Assembly (NCBI GenBank): GCA_030267565.1
Contig: BRXU01000031.1
Location: 124,001-188,000, forward strand
DNA: 64,000 nucleotides
DNA from: Pleodorina starrii
Taxonomy: Eukaryota; Chlorophyta; Chlorophyceae; Chlamydomonadales; Volvocaceae
Reading direction: 5' to 3'
Both the position numbers and the translations under genes were made by a program. A model generated the notes under the pieces. It searched no databases and had not been told where the DNA came from. It worked only from the letters and a program-made list of their open reading frames with translations. Of this stretch, positions 24,503 through 34,909 are shown one piece after another. Positions within the stretch are counted from its first letter, which is position 1; each line of letters starts with the position of its first letter.

Positions 24503-24904
24503 CTATCCAGTGGGCGGAGGTCGGGTCGGGGCTACCTTCAGTAGAGCTCGCCATCGTACCTTCCTAGAGGTCGCGTTTGCGTCGTCCTCAGCAGGGGCCC
24601 ATAGGTATTCGCTGAGGTCAATCGGTCCCCCGACGCCGTGAGCTTTGTCGTCGACGTTCATCAGGGCAGGGAGCTCCTGCGCCGTCCACTGGAGCGCTTG
24701 GTGGACGAGGGGCCCCAAGTCGTTGCTACAGGACGCGGCCAGCTGTACCGCGCTCGCGGCCGCGACGGGGTGCCGGGCCATGGCGGCAGCGACAGCTTGG
24801 GAATGGTTGATGATTGCGTAGCTACAGACCGTCTGCCATTTCGCTGCCGGGGAAGCCGTTGTGAGGAGCGTGAAGGACGGACAGCCATTGATGTCGAGCA
24901 ACAT
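24503..24904 (-). CDS. Hypothetical protein, possible helical-repeat fragment
   Basis: An ATG-initiated frame of 133 residues with consistently G/C-rich third positions, unlike the surrounding AT-richer DNA. The sequence alternates hydrophobic and alanine-rich helices (AVAAAMARHPVAAASAVQLAASC, then LVHQALQWTAQELPALM), which recalls armadillo/HEAT-type helical repeats, but no family is certain. It may be a complete small gene or one exon of a larger gene. Candidate donors (GTACGA, GTAGCC) lie near its end. It lies upstream, in its own orientation, of the F-box gene start at 24100 and about 390 bp from the palindrome. Confidence 0.4.
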   Translation of the reverse strand: MLLDINGCPSFTLLTTASPAAKWQTVCSYAIINHSQAVAAAMARHPVAAASAVQLAASCSNDLGPLVHQALQWTAQELPALMNVDDKAHGVGGPIDLSEYLWAPAEDDANATSRKVRWRALLKVAPTRPPPTG

Positions 24905-25288
24905 AGCTCGTTGCGACTAGCCCCGATGCTGTGCTGGAACCTACATGTACATAATTTGCGTTTTGAAGCTCGTCTTTCGTAGCTCTACTGTTGGTGCCGT
25001 GTAATAACCCACGGGAAACACCCAGCAATGCTAGATTCGTGTTGCCCTAAAATATATGCCACATATTGGACCGTAAGTGATCGCTGGTACCGTTCGTTAT
25101 GGTCTTCCGGGGCGTCGATCGGTCTTACAAACATACAAGCAACGGTTCCGACAGTTTTCGCTTGAACGAGACCGTATTCCTCACACACCCGTCTCCCCGT
25201 CAGTTTTGAAACTTAGGCGTCAATGAGTCTCCTGCTTGGATCTGGAAACCTGCTGCGCTGCACAGAATTTCACATCTAGGTCTTCCGG

Positions 25289-26301
25289 GCAAGTCCGTTG
25301 AAGGCGCCTGGCTCCGCTTAGCGTACGAAGTCGTTGCCTGGATCCGCGGACGCTGAAACTTCGCCTGCACAGCAAACCAATTATGGCCATATCATCCTAT
25401 GTGCTAGCTGAACACGAAAGTGCCCGGGATCCTGCCCGCGGTCGAGGTTGGTGGCAATTGCCGAGGTGACCGCCCAAGCCTCACTTCCTTGAAGTAACTC
25501 TTCTGGGTAACAACCCTGACAGTACGTAGATACCATTAAAACTGAAATGGCCACAAGCTGAGGCCCCGGAATCTTAGGAGGTCGAAGACGAGGGCATTAG
25601 AAGCTATGTACATGTCTGTAGAGCCGCTGAACAGTGGCCTTTACTTCAATAATAATGAATAAGTGAATTAATAGCAACAGCTGTAGACGGGGCCTGATCC
25701 TGAAGGGCGCCGGTGTAATACACATCCTCAACACGAAACGAAGGACCCAGTCATCAAAAGGTTTACAAAATCGTCCAGGATAAACGTTCAGGTCGCCAGT
25801 CGCAAGTGGCGCTGCAGCAGCCCCGGAAAACTGGGCATCGCAATGAAAGTCGCGGCTATTGGCGGCGGCGGCAGCGCCGTTGCTGAGGCGCCCGGGCGGG
25901 GTCTCGGCTGTCCCCGGCAGCAGCAGCGGTGTCGCGGCGGACGGCGGCGGCGGCAGCGCCGTTGCTGAGGCGCCCGGGCGGGGTCTCGGCGGTGCCGGAA
26001 GCAGCAGCGGCGTCGCGGCTGTTGGCGGCGCCGGCAGCGCCGGTGCTCAGGCGCCCGGGCGGGGTCTCGGCGGTGCCGGCACTAGCAGCGGCGTCGCGGC
26101 TATTGGCGGCGCCGGCAGCGCCGGTGCTCAGGCGCCCGGGCGGGGTCTCGGCGGTGCCGGCAGCAGCAGCGGCGTCGCGGCTATTGGCGGCGCCGGCAGC
26201 GCCGGTGCTCAGGCGCCCGGGCGGGGTCTCGGCGGTGCCGGCAGCAGCAGCGGCGTCGCGGCTGTTGGCGGCGCCGGCAACGCCGGTGCTGAGGCGGTAT
26301 G
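25289..26301 (+). repeat. Palindrome left arm (1013 bp)
   Basis: This is the reverse complement of 26396-27408, with no net insertion or deletion over 1013 bp: both ends satisfy the same coordinate sum of 52697. Every block I compared matched exactly. The outer half is unique and AT-balanced; the inner half (about 25855-26301) is a GC-rich minisatellite. Confidence 0.95.
25855..26300 (+). repeat. 81-bp minisatellite in left arm
   Basis: About five and a half tandem units of 81 bp (for example TATTGGC at 26101 and 26182). It stays open as 27-codon repeats rich in Gly, Ala and Ser. The same array occurs inverted at 26397-26842. Confidence 0.9.
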
Positions 26302-26395
26302 GTCAATACAGTCAAACCAGGGCTGTCGGGTGATGGGGAACCAACAGCGGGGAGGGACGGGTAGACATTAGAGCACGGGCGCCTAATGCGTGACT

Positions 26396-27408
26396 CATAC
26401 CGCCTCAGCACCGGCGTTGCCGGCGCCGCCAACAGCCGCGACGCCGCTGCTGCTGCCGGCACCGCCGAGACCCCGCCCGGGCGCCTGAGCACCGGCGCTG
26501 CCGGCGCCGCCAATAGCCGCGACGCCGCTGCTGCTGCCGGCACCGCCGAGACCCCGCCCGGGCGCCTGAGCACCGGCGCTGCCGGCGCCGCCAATAGCCG
26601 CGACGCCGCTGCTAGTGCCGGCACCGCCGAGACCCCGCCCGGGCGCCTGAGCACCGGCGCTGCCGGCGCCGCCAACAGCCGCGACGCCGCTGCTGCTTCC
26701 GGCACCGCCGAGACCCCGCCCGGGCGCCTCAGCAACGGCGCTGCCGCCGCCGCCGTCCGCCGCGACACCGCTGCTGCTGCCGGGGACAGCCGAGACCCCG
26801 CCCGGGCGCCTCAGCAACGGCGCTGCCGCCGCCGCCAATAGCCGCGACTTTCATTGCGATGCCCAGTTTTCCGGGGCTGCTGCAGCGCCACTTGCGACTG
26901 GCGACCTGAACGTTTATCCTGGACGATTTTGTAAACCTTTTGATGACTGGGTCCTTCGTTTCGTGTTGAGGATGTGTATTACACCGGCGCCCTTCAGGAT
27001 CAGGCCCCGTCTACAGCTGTTGCTATTAATTCACTTATTCATTATTATTGAAGTAAAGGCCACTGTTCAGCGGCTCTACAGACATGTACATAGCTTCTAA
27101 TGCCCTCGTCTTCGACCTCCTAAGATTCCGGGGCCTCAGCTTGTGGCCATTTCAGTTTTAATGGTATCTACGTACTGTCAGGGTTGTTACCCAGAAGAGT
27201 TACTTCAAGGAAGTGAGGCTTGGGCGGTCACCTCGGCAATTGCCACCAACCTCGACCGCGGGCAGGATCCCGGGCACTTTCGTGTTCAGCTAGCACATAG
27301 GATGATATGGCCATAATTGGTTTGCTGTGCAGGCGAAGTTTCAGCGTCCGCGGATCCAGGCAACGACTTCGTACGCTAAGCGGAGCCAGGCGCCTTCAAC
27401 GGACTTGC
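26396..27408 (-). repeat. Palindrome right arm (1013 bp)
   Basis: Inverted copy of 25289-26301. The arm ends sharply, and sequence identity stops at 27408/25289. Confidence 0.95.
26397..26842 (-). repeat. 81-bp minisatellite in right arm
   Basis: Inverted counterpart of the array at 25855-26300, with the same 27-codon open frame on the minus strand. Confidence 0.9.
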
Positions 27409-29408
27409 GTCTTCGGGTTTATACAAGGAGCACCGCCGCTGTACAGGCCCCAATGCCTCAACCAGGTGCGACAACGGCGGGTGCACGAACCAAATTGCCT
27501 CCCAGTCGGCACGGTATATGTGGTTTGCTGATGCACAGCGCTGCCAGTCGAGTTGTGGGCCACCGCCCAAGCCAACAGCGACACAGGAAAGCACCTGAAA
27601 GCACATTGCTGTTGCTGTTGTCGTCGTGGAACGTGGATGCTATTGTACCCCGCAGTCATGCTTACACGGTCCCGTAGGCCAAACCGCCGTCCCTGGCATC
27701 TAGAGCCCTAAAATACAACCCATGTGCTTCGCCACACACAAAGCCAACCCTTGCACCGGTCCGCCGATGCCTAACCCCCAAAACCCACATCGCACACCGT
27801 AAGTGCCACCGTGCGCCACTTCTAAGGTCGAAGATGCCGCTGCCTCACCACATCACATCACATGCGCACAGCCTGCGGACCTCTCCTAATGACATCGCCT
27901 ACGCACGTTTTGCACGCCCATGGGCAACGCAGCAGCAGTAGCCAGGCCAAGCTCGCGTCTCCCTGATGCCAGTCACGGTCTGGCCGCCGGCGGCCGCGCC
28001 CAAGCCGTGCGTTACGCTAACATACACGCTTCCAATGTAAAAATCGGGTCATTGATACGGTACTCCCCTGCGCAAAACACCCGCAATCCGCAGGAACGGT
28101 TCAATGACTACCCGCAACAAGCTCCGCCCGTCACCGGTCCCGGTACACGCCACCCGCCACCTCAAAATGCCATACTAAGTATTCCTCAAACCGCCGCAGA
28201 ATGCCTCGCAGATCGTGCATGACATACGGTACAGCCAGGGCGAGCCCTCTGTGCGCCGTGTAGTTCTCTCAGCCAACCTGCCCCCCCTTTCTTTCGCTAC
28301 TTTACCGTTCACGGGCTCCGGCCTATACGTGGATACCCCCCCTCCACACACACACACACACTGCCCCACCTGCCTCCCGCTCGATCGCATGGAAGGCCGC
28401 CCTCGTCAAGTACGGCTCCAAGCACGCGCCTAGCCTAGCAACACCAATAAACGACGGCGCATACGTCGTCGTACAACGCCCGCCTGCAGCGCCCAGTCAA
28501 ACCCCTCAGGTCACCAAGGTTACGTCAGTCAACCGTGACGCGGCAAAGCATGTGCCTGCCCCAGGGTTGCGCAACCTGCTGTGCGAGGATAGCGCGACCT
28601 GCAGCGCACCCGCGCGCGGAAGCCTTTGCTTCTTCCACGTCCCCCAAGTCCCTCCGCAACCCTTTGAATATTTTGAATTCGTGAATATTCCAATGGATGG
28701 TTCGAATATTCAAACGAATTTTCCTAAGGGACTGCGGCGCCGCGCGTCTCAGCCAGCGCGCAACGTCACCCCTTCCGGGAAGGGAAGGGAAGGGCCCTCC
28801 CTGTACAGGCGGTCAAGTGTCAACACCCCCTCATCCTGTACAGACGGTCACCCTCTGTAACAACAACCTGGACAACGGCCCCTTCCCTAGTTAGCAGCCA
28901 ACCTCAAAACACAGAGCTCAAACACATGCCGCCGCTCTATGCCAACAAACCACCAACTGTTAACGATGCTTTTAACCGCCAACTGAGAGAACGCGCCTAC
29001 TTGATTTCGTTTCATATTTTTCCTTCGACGGACTGCCGTCCCATGCCATGTCTGCCTCAACATAGCGAGCAGCCTCGCATTCTTCTGCGTCCTGGTTTTT
29101 TTGCATCATGTTTGAAAGCGTAAAAGCAGCATGGAGCGTCCGCAACAATCATCAGTCTACCAGGGGTCGAGTCAACGGTCCGCGCTTGGGCACGAGCAAG
29201 AAACGCGGCCCGGAGACACCGCCCCACACGGCCCTTGATCCAAGCCTCCCCCGAGCGCGCCCGCGCCCGGCGCCGGGATCCAAAAGCTGCGACACGCTCC
29301 AACTTGCCCGCTTGGAGCCTACGTTTGCATCGCGCGGAGCAAACGGCTCGGCTCCGCGGAGACGTCACGGTATTTAGATACATCGAGAAAACTACGAAGC
29401 CGCGCTCT

Positions 29409-29530
29409 CGCGCCCCTCACCCCACCGCGCCACCGCCCCACCGCGCCCCTCACCCCACCGCGCCCCTCACCCCACCGCGCCCCTCACCCCACCGCCCCAC
29501 CGCGCTACCGCCCCACCGCGCCACTCACGG
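29409..29530. repeat. CACCCCACCGCGCC minisatellite
   Basis: Imperfect tandem CACCCCACCGCGCCCCT and CACCGCCCCACC units. Confidence 0.85.
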
Positions 29531-30773
29531 CTCCGTTCCACATTAGGACAGCACGGAAAGGAGGTACCTCACCCGGGACAAAACACCGCACCACCGACAA
29601 GGCCGCTACGACCATTCCAGTACGTCATGTTCGACCGTTTCTGTACGTCCCGTGCAAGACCACATCCCTGGGGTGGCTTGCGCAGCGACGCCGCTACCCC
29701 ACGATTGGCTGCGCCGCAGCGAGCGCCTCCCCTTGCATTACGTTTGACTGCGGCCTCAGCGCACTGCGTATGAGACCGCGTGACCGTGTGGGGCCAGCGA
29801 GGACCGAGGACCGCGGCGGGAGCGGGAGGGGCGGGGCCACCACCGCGGGGCCACCACCGCGGGGCCACCACCGCGGGGCTGGGGCCGCGGCCGCGCGGAA
29901 CGTCTCCGGCCTGGGCGTGTCCCGGCGGGGGGCCGGCAGCCGTGTTGAGGCGGGGACTCCCCAACCGGCGCCAAGGTCAGAGCGGGGTAGCAAAGACGAA
30001 AACGCAGCGCAGCGTGGGGAGGAAGGCCAGCGTAACACACGCAGCCGTGCGCGCAGGGGCCTTCCTCTTCTCTCCTCCTTCTGGCCCGCACGGGGCGGCG
30101 TTGCAGCGGCCGAGGCGTCATTGAGTAAGTAGCTAAATACAAAGCAAAAGAATTTCGTATGTTGACGGCAGGGAAGCCAGCAAGCGGGCGCCTCCCAGCG
30201 GCTCCTAGACCCCACCTGCTGGACTTCCTTCGCCTGAACTTTCGACTTCATTCACTCACTTAAGCAGCCTTCCTTCCCATCAAGCGCACAACACGACTCC
30301 GCCAAAGACCAGGTGCATACGTTGCCTAAACAGGCAGGCTTTCCTCGGTCACGCAGGTAGCCGGGTAGCCTCTCGCGGGGTATTTGACAAGCGCATCAGA
30401 CAAGCGCATCAGACAAGCTGCTCCCCGAGAGCCGCGAACACGCCATCAGACACGAAACGGGCGCGCAAGACCTCCCCGGTGCCCAATACACCACGAGCCA
30501 TACCTGCAGTGATCGTCGACATTTGTTCTCCGGAATTAGACCTGCCCCCAAAAGCTTCAACAAAGCACGAAGAGGCCAAGCAACTAGCACTGACACGGAC
30601 ACACGCCCGAGAGCGGAAGCGCACAGTCCCCCACACAAGCCGTCGGTCACAAAGACGCCGATGCACAGGCAAATGGCCGCAAACGCCGTAACCCAAGCAG
30701 GGCCTATGCGTACTTACAACAGGGTATGGGCATCAGCTCAACTCCCCAACTAGGAAACCCTAAACACCCCAAC

Positions 30774-30778
30774 TTACA
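30774..30778 (-). terminator. Candidate TGTAA poly(A) signal
   Basis: On the minus strand TGTAA lies about 365 nt after the stop codon of the kinase-like gene. Confidence 0.4.
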
Positions 30779-31141
30779 ATAGGTCACGACATCAATATTA
30801 TATATTACTTTGCAGGGAGGTCCAGGGAGGTCCAGGGAGGACCATGTCATAGCCCCAAAGTGAAATAAGAATCGTCGGCACTTCACCCAACCCTCCGAGC
30901 CCTTTTCCATGGGTAGGGCTCCCCGCCGCCGCCCCCTGGCAGACGGCAGCACGGTCTGCCGCGCACCGCAGCTCCGGTTCGTCGGCACCGACGGCGTCGC
31001 TTCCCCTCCTGCCAACCCTGCTATGAGCCTTCCCGCCCGGAACTGCACGAACCCCCGCCCAACCACCACCACCACCGCCCTCTGCAGCTCCTCTCCCACC
31101 ACACCTGTGCCACCCACGCCTCCCGCGCCGAGGGACGCGCT

Positions 31142-34138
31142 CTACGGCAGCAGCACCTCCGGCATCGAAGCCAGCCCGAAGCGCTGCGTAGCGCGCCAGT
31201 GCGGCGGCGGCGCCGCCGTCGGCCTCCGACTGAGCGCCGGCGACGTCTGTGCCAGCCCGATACCGCCGCCGCCGCTGCCACCGCTGGCACCCGCCCCATC
31301 CACTTCCTCCGCCGTGGAGTGCAGGAACGTGGACGCAGCGGTGGCGGAGCCGCCGTCGCCGCCACCGCAACCGGCCGCCGCCGCGCCGCCCAATCGGTGC
31401 GTATCGAACGACGCCGCGCCCAATACTGGCCCCAGACCCACACCACCCCGGGCGACGGCGCCGCCGCCGGCCGACGGCCCCGGTGCGACGCCGCTGGGCC
31501 TCACTCGGGGGCACCGCGCGTGGGCTCCTGCGTTGTGCAGCCGCTGCTCCAGCACCAGCAGCACGCGCACTATCTCGCCGGCGGTTGGCCGACCCGCCGG
31601 GTCGGTCGCCATGCAGGCGTCGCCGAGGTCCCGCAGCGGCGGCCACACGTGCTCCGGCCAGGCCACCGCCGCGCCTCCGAAACCTCCTGTACGGCGCTTC
31701 CCGGTACACATGCTGTACAGCACCGCCCCGAACGAAAACACGTCATGACACGGCTGCCATTCTATCTCACACGTCTTCTCAGGCGCAGCAGCCCCCTCCG
31801 CCTCCGGTGGCGGCAGCAGCAGCTCCGGCGCGGTGCATCCGAACAGCTCAGGATGGCCGACCAACCGCCGCCGCCACTCGGGCCCCAGCACCAGCCGTCG
31901 CATGCCGCAGTCGGCGATCCGCGCTGTAAAGCCGCGCCGCTTGTGCAGCCCGCCGCTGCCGCGCGCGACGGCGGCGGCGGCGCCGCCGCCACCGGCACCG
32001 CCGCCGAGCGCGTGGTGGCTCCACAGCAGCAGCACGTTCGCGGCGCTCAGGCCGCCATGCACCTCCCCCGACGCATGCAGTTGCTGGAGGCCCTGGGCGA
32101 TGCCTCGGGCGGTGTGAAGGGACATGCGCAGCGCGCCCAGCGGGCCCAGGGGCCCAAACAGATCATATGCGCCGCTGCGGATGCCGTGCCACAGGTTGCC
32201 GCCCGAGGCGAGCTCCGAAACGCAGTGGAGGAGATAATCGCCCGGCCGCGCGCCCAGGTAGTCGAGCAGGCCTTGCAGCGTCGGGCGGGGGCCGGGGCCG
32301 GCCGCGGCGGCGGCGGCGCTGGGCCCGTCGGTGCAGCCGCTGACGGGCGCGCTGCCGTAGGCGGTGGCGGCCTCGGCGGAGAAGACGACGCTACTGAAAT
32401 GGAACCGCTCGCCGCCGTGGCCGCGCCGGCGCGCAGCGCCGGCGCCGCCGCCGTCGGTTGCTTCCGCCGATTCGTCGGGTGGTAGACAAACTTCGTCGCC
32501 GGCGTCCGGCTCCTCCTCTTGGAGAAAGGGGCGCACGGTGAGGGCCGGCGGCGCCGCCGTCACTGCCGCCGCTGCCGCCGCGTCGTCCGCGTCCGCCTCG
32601 CCCGCAGATGGCGGCTGCGGCTGCGGCTGCGGCGGTGCTCCTTCGACGACCACCTCCGAAAGGTCGCAGGCGTAGACGCGGGCGAGGTGCGAGCGCTGCG
32701 GCATGCACTGCGCCGCCAGCAGCGAGGCGACGCGGCGCTGCAGACCCGCGGGGTCGCTACCGCGATACAGCATGAACTTCACGGCGAAGAGGAGGCCCTG
32801 CCAAGTGCCTGAGGGGAGTGGAAGATGGGGCCGTGCGACCCGGTTGGCGCAGTACTGACAAGTACTTGTCCCCAAAGAAGTGCACGGGCGGGGGGAGCGC
32901 TGCCGCGTGACTGGAAACACGTGCACCGCCCCGGGGAGCGCTTTGCAAGCTTGCGTGAGCGCCATAGGGCCGAGCAAGGACGCGAAACCTACCCTTGTAG
33001 ACGACGCTGTCTGGGCCGTGTGACAGCGGTTTCAAGTGCCTGCGTGGCGGCGTGGCGGCGGTCGGGCGGGGCGGATCAGCGCGGCGGGGATTTGATCGTT
33101 AGGGGCGGGCGGGAGAAGTCAAGGGGCCATCGCGGCATGGCGTGGAGGCATGGGGCTTATCCCTCCGCAGCGCGTGCGTGAGTGCGCATGCGCACATTGT
33201 GACGGTTTAAATGCGGTGGTGCACATAGCGACCTCCTGCCTGGCCAATGGTCGGAAAACATAAAGGTCTAAATTGATGAAACTGGTACGGCATATTAAAC
33301 ACGGTAACTACGAAGAAATTGGACGTGGACAAACGTAACCTCCAAATGCAACTGTTGATAATATTAAAAGATTCACCGTAACTGATAACTGACCACACCT
33401 GATGTGCATGGCTGGATCGCACTGAGCGATGTCACGGATGCTGTAGGCGCTGAGCGCCACTTGCAATCGGGCATGAGAGCACGTAAAACCGGCCGACGTC
33501 TCGTCTTCGGTTGCTGCCATGCCAGGCGCCGACACGTGCGTCCCACATTCCGGCGAGTAAAGCCGCCCAGCAGCGCTGCTCTCGACGGCCACAGCAGGGT
33601 CGCAATCTAGTTTGGCGACCAGGTAGGAACTATCCAGCGAAGGTGTGCTCGTAGCACTTTGCCGCTCGCCGCCGGTCTCCAGCACAGAAGTGGAAAGCAT
33701 GTTGTCAGCCAGCTGTGTGAATGAGCTGCACATGGAAACACGGGCGGAGGTGGAGGCTGCAGCACTGCTGCCGTGCGCGACGCCCCGTCGGCAGCTGTCG
33801 GCCGAACAGGCTGTAAGGAAAACGTCGGCATCTGCTCCTTTCGAAGACGCGAGTTCATCACGGACGGGCTTGGGCTGCCTGATGCTCGGGCCCGCACCGC
33901 TGCAAGCGCCAAGCAAAAATCGCCACTTGGAAGTCTTCCTGAGCTGTCCAGGCAACTCAGGCTTCATCTTAAAGATGCCTGCGCGCGTGGGGTAGCCAAG
34001 AGCAATGATTGGTATGAATAATCGGCAGGAAAGTGAACATGGCGAACTGGGCGAGTGGATGGAATTCGCGCAAACGGGAGTGGAGGGACCTTGAGAGCAA
34101 CAACTTCCCAAGAGCACAGATTTGAATGTTTCTTGCAC
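31142..34138 (-). CDS. Protein kinase-like protein lacking the catalytic Asp
   Basis: Exons 34138-33399, 33039-32993 and 32808-31142 join with matching phases (2, then 1) to give about 817 residues. The N-terminal 250 residues are serine-rich. The kinase fold starts with a weak glycine loop (LSHGPDSVVYKGTW) and the ATP-binding lysine in FAVKFM. Helix C and an acidic/alanine-rich insert follow, then GGNLWHGI, the catalytic-loop segment VHGGLSAANVLL, a DFG-like DCG, TAPELL and HDVFSFGAVLYSM. The HRD aspartate is replaced by Gly (HGG), while the loop Asn is kept, so the protein is likely a pseudokinase or a very weak kinase. It resembles tyrosine-kinase-like families that are abundant in volvocine algae. 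The tail of about 200 residues is Gly/Ala-rich and disordered. The start codon is uncertain and upstream exons are possible. Confidence 0.8.
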
Positions 34139-34909
34139 AAACAGGTTGTGGCATAGGACGGATTTGTCGACGCGGAAGCATTTTCATTTTTTGTCGTCCT
34201 AACTCCCACTCTGTTCCGAACAGACCAGCGCCCACTCGTCGCCCCAGCCTGCGCATGTAATTATAAGCATACCTGGACAACATAGACACCACGTGTTAAA
34301 GCCACTAAAGCGTGTGTTATCTCCGTTCGGCTCTGTGACGCTGGCCGCTGGCGTGGCTGTTCCACTGTGCGTCGCTTCTACTATGTGTGTGCAGTGCAGC
34401 TAAGACATCAGTATAGGGAGGCTCGGCTCAGCTGTTGCATGTAATTATAGGGTTGACGCAGTCGGCTCTGAAGTTCGCACCGGTGGAGTTCGCAGCGTCC
34501 AGAAACCAAGAGCAGTGCCACGTGCAAAGGTCAGCTCATCTGCTGTCCAAAGATAACTATTAAAAATAATTGATGTGCTAAATAGCACGCAGTATCGGCA
34601 ATGCGCACATTTGTAAGAGCCGTTAGTACGAGGTGGTTGAACAGCAGTGAACTTCACGCTCACCAAAAGCGCTACACGATTCATATGCGAAGATTCTGTT
34701 ACTGACATCACCGCGTCCTAGGTCAAAGAACGTGCATTCATAAAGCTTTTTCTGTTGATTGACCTCACAATGCATATCTGCATACGCTGCATATAGGAAT
34801 ATTAGGGTTTGGTTTCTGCAGTTAAGAATTTATTACGGATAGGGTTTCCAGCGGTGTCAAAGAAAGCGTCGGCCTGTTTGGCTCGTGGAGATTCAATTTC
34901 GGCATTACA
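34139..34909. other. Divergent intergenic / promoter region
   Basis: This is AT-richer DNA between the kinase-like gene (minus) and ZNHIT1 (plus), with no coding signal. It is expected to hold both promoters. No specific motif could be assigned. Confidence 0.45.

Larger units (their letters stand above)
25280..27417. mobile_element. Probable foldback (long terminal inverted repeat) element
   Basis: Two 1013-bp inverted arms surround a 94-bp spacer (26302-26395). The outer flanks are near-identical 9-mers in direct orientation, GTCTTCCGG (25280-25288) and GTCTTCGGG (27409-27417), which could be a target-site duplication with one change. Nine-base duplications and very long inverted repeats fit non-autonomous Mutator-like foldback elements. 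No transposase is encoded. An assembly or hairpin-read artefact is the main alternative. Confidence 0.6.
27418..31141. other. Intergenic, 3.7 kb
   Basis: No convincing gene. It contains a CACACA run near 28346-28362, a GCGCCCCTCACCCCACC repeat at about 29409-29530, three tandem copies of a CGCGGGGCCACCAC unit near 29833-29880, and a triplicated AGGTCCAGGG unit at about 30815-30842. The right end contains the 3' UTR of the kinase-like gene. Confidence 0.55.

Noticed and set aside
25855..26842. Protein-coding genes reading into the palindrome from each side
   Set aside because: The long open frames are products of an 81-bp GC-rich tandem repeat whose length is a multiple of three. There are no domains, flanking exons or start context.
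30909..31748. Plus-strand Pro/Ala/Arg-rich protein opposite the kinase-like gene
   Set aside because: It is the complement of the kinase-like C-terminal exon; the minus strand carries recognisable kinase motifs and better codon use.
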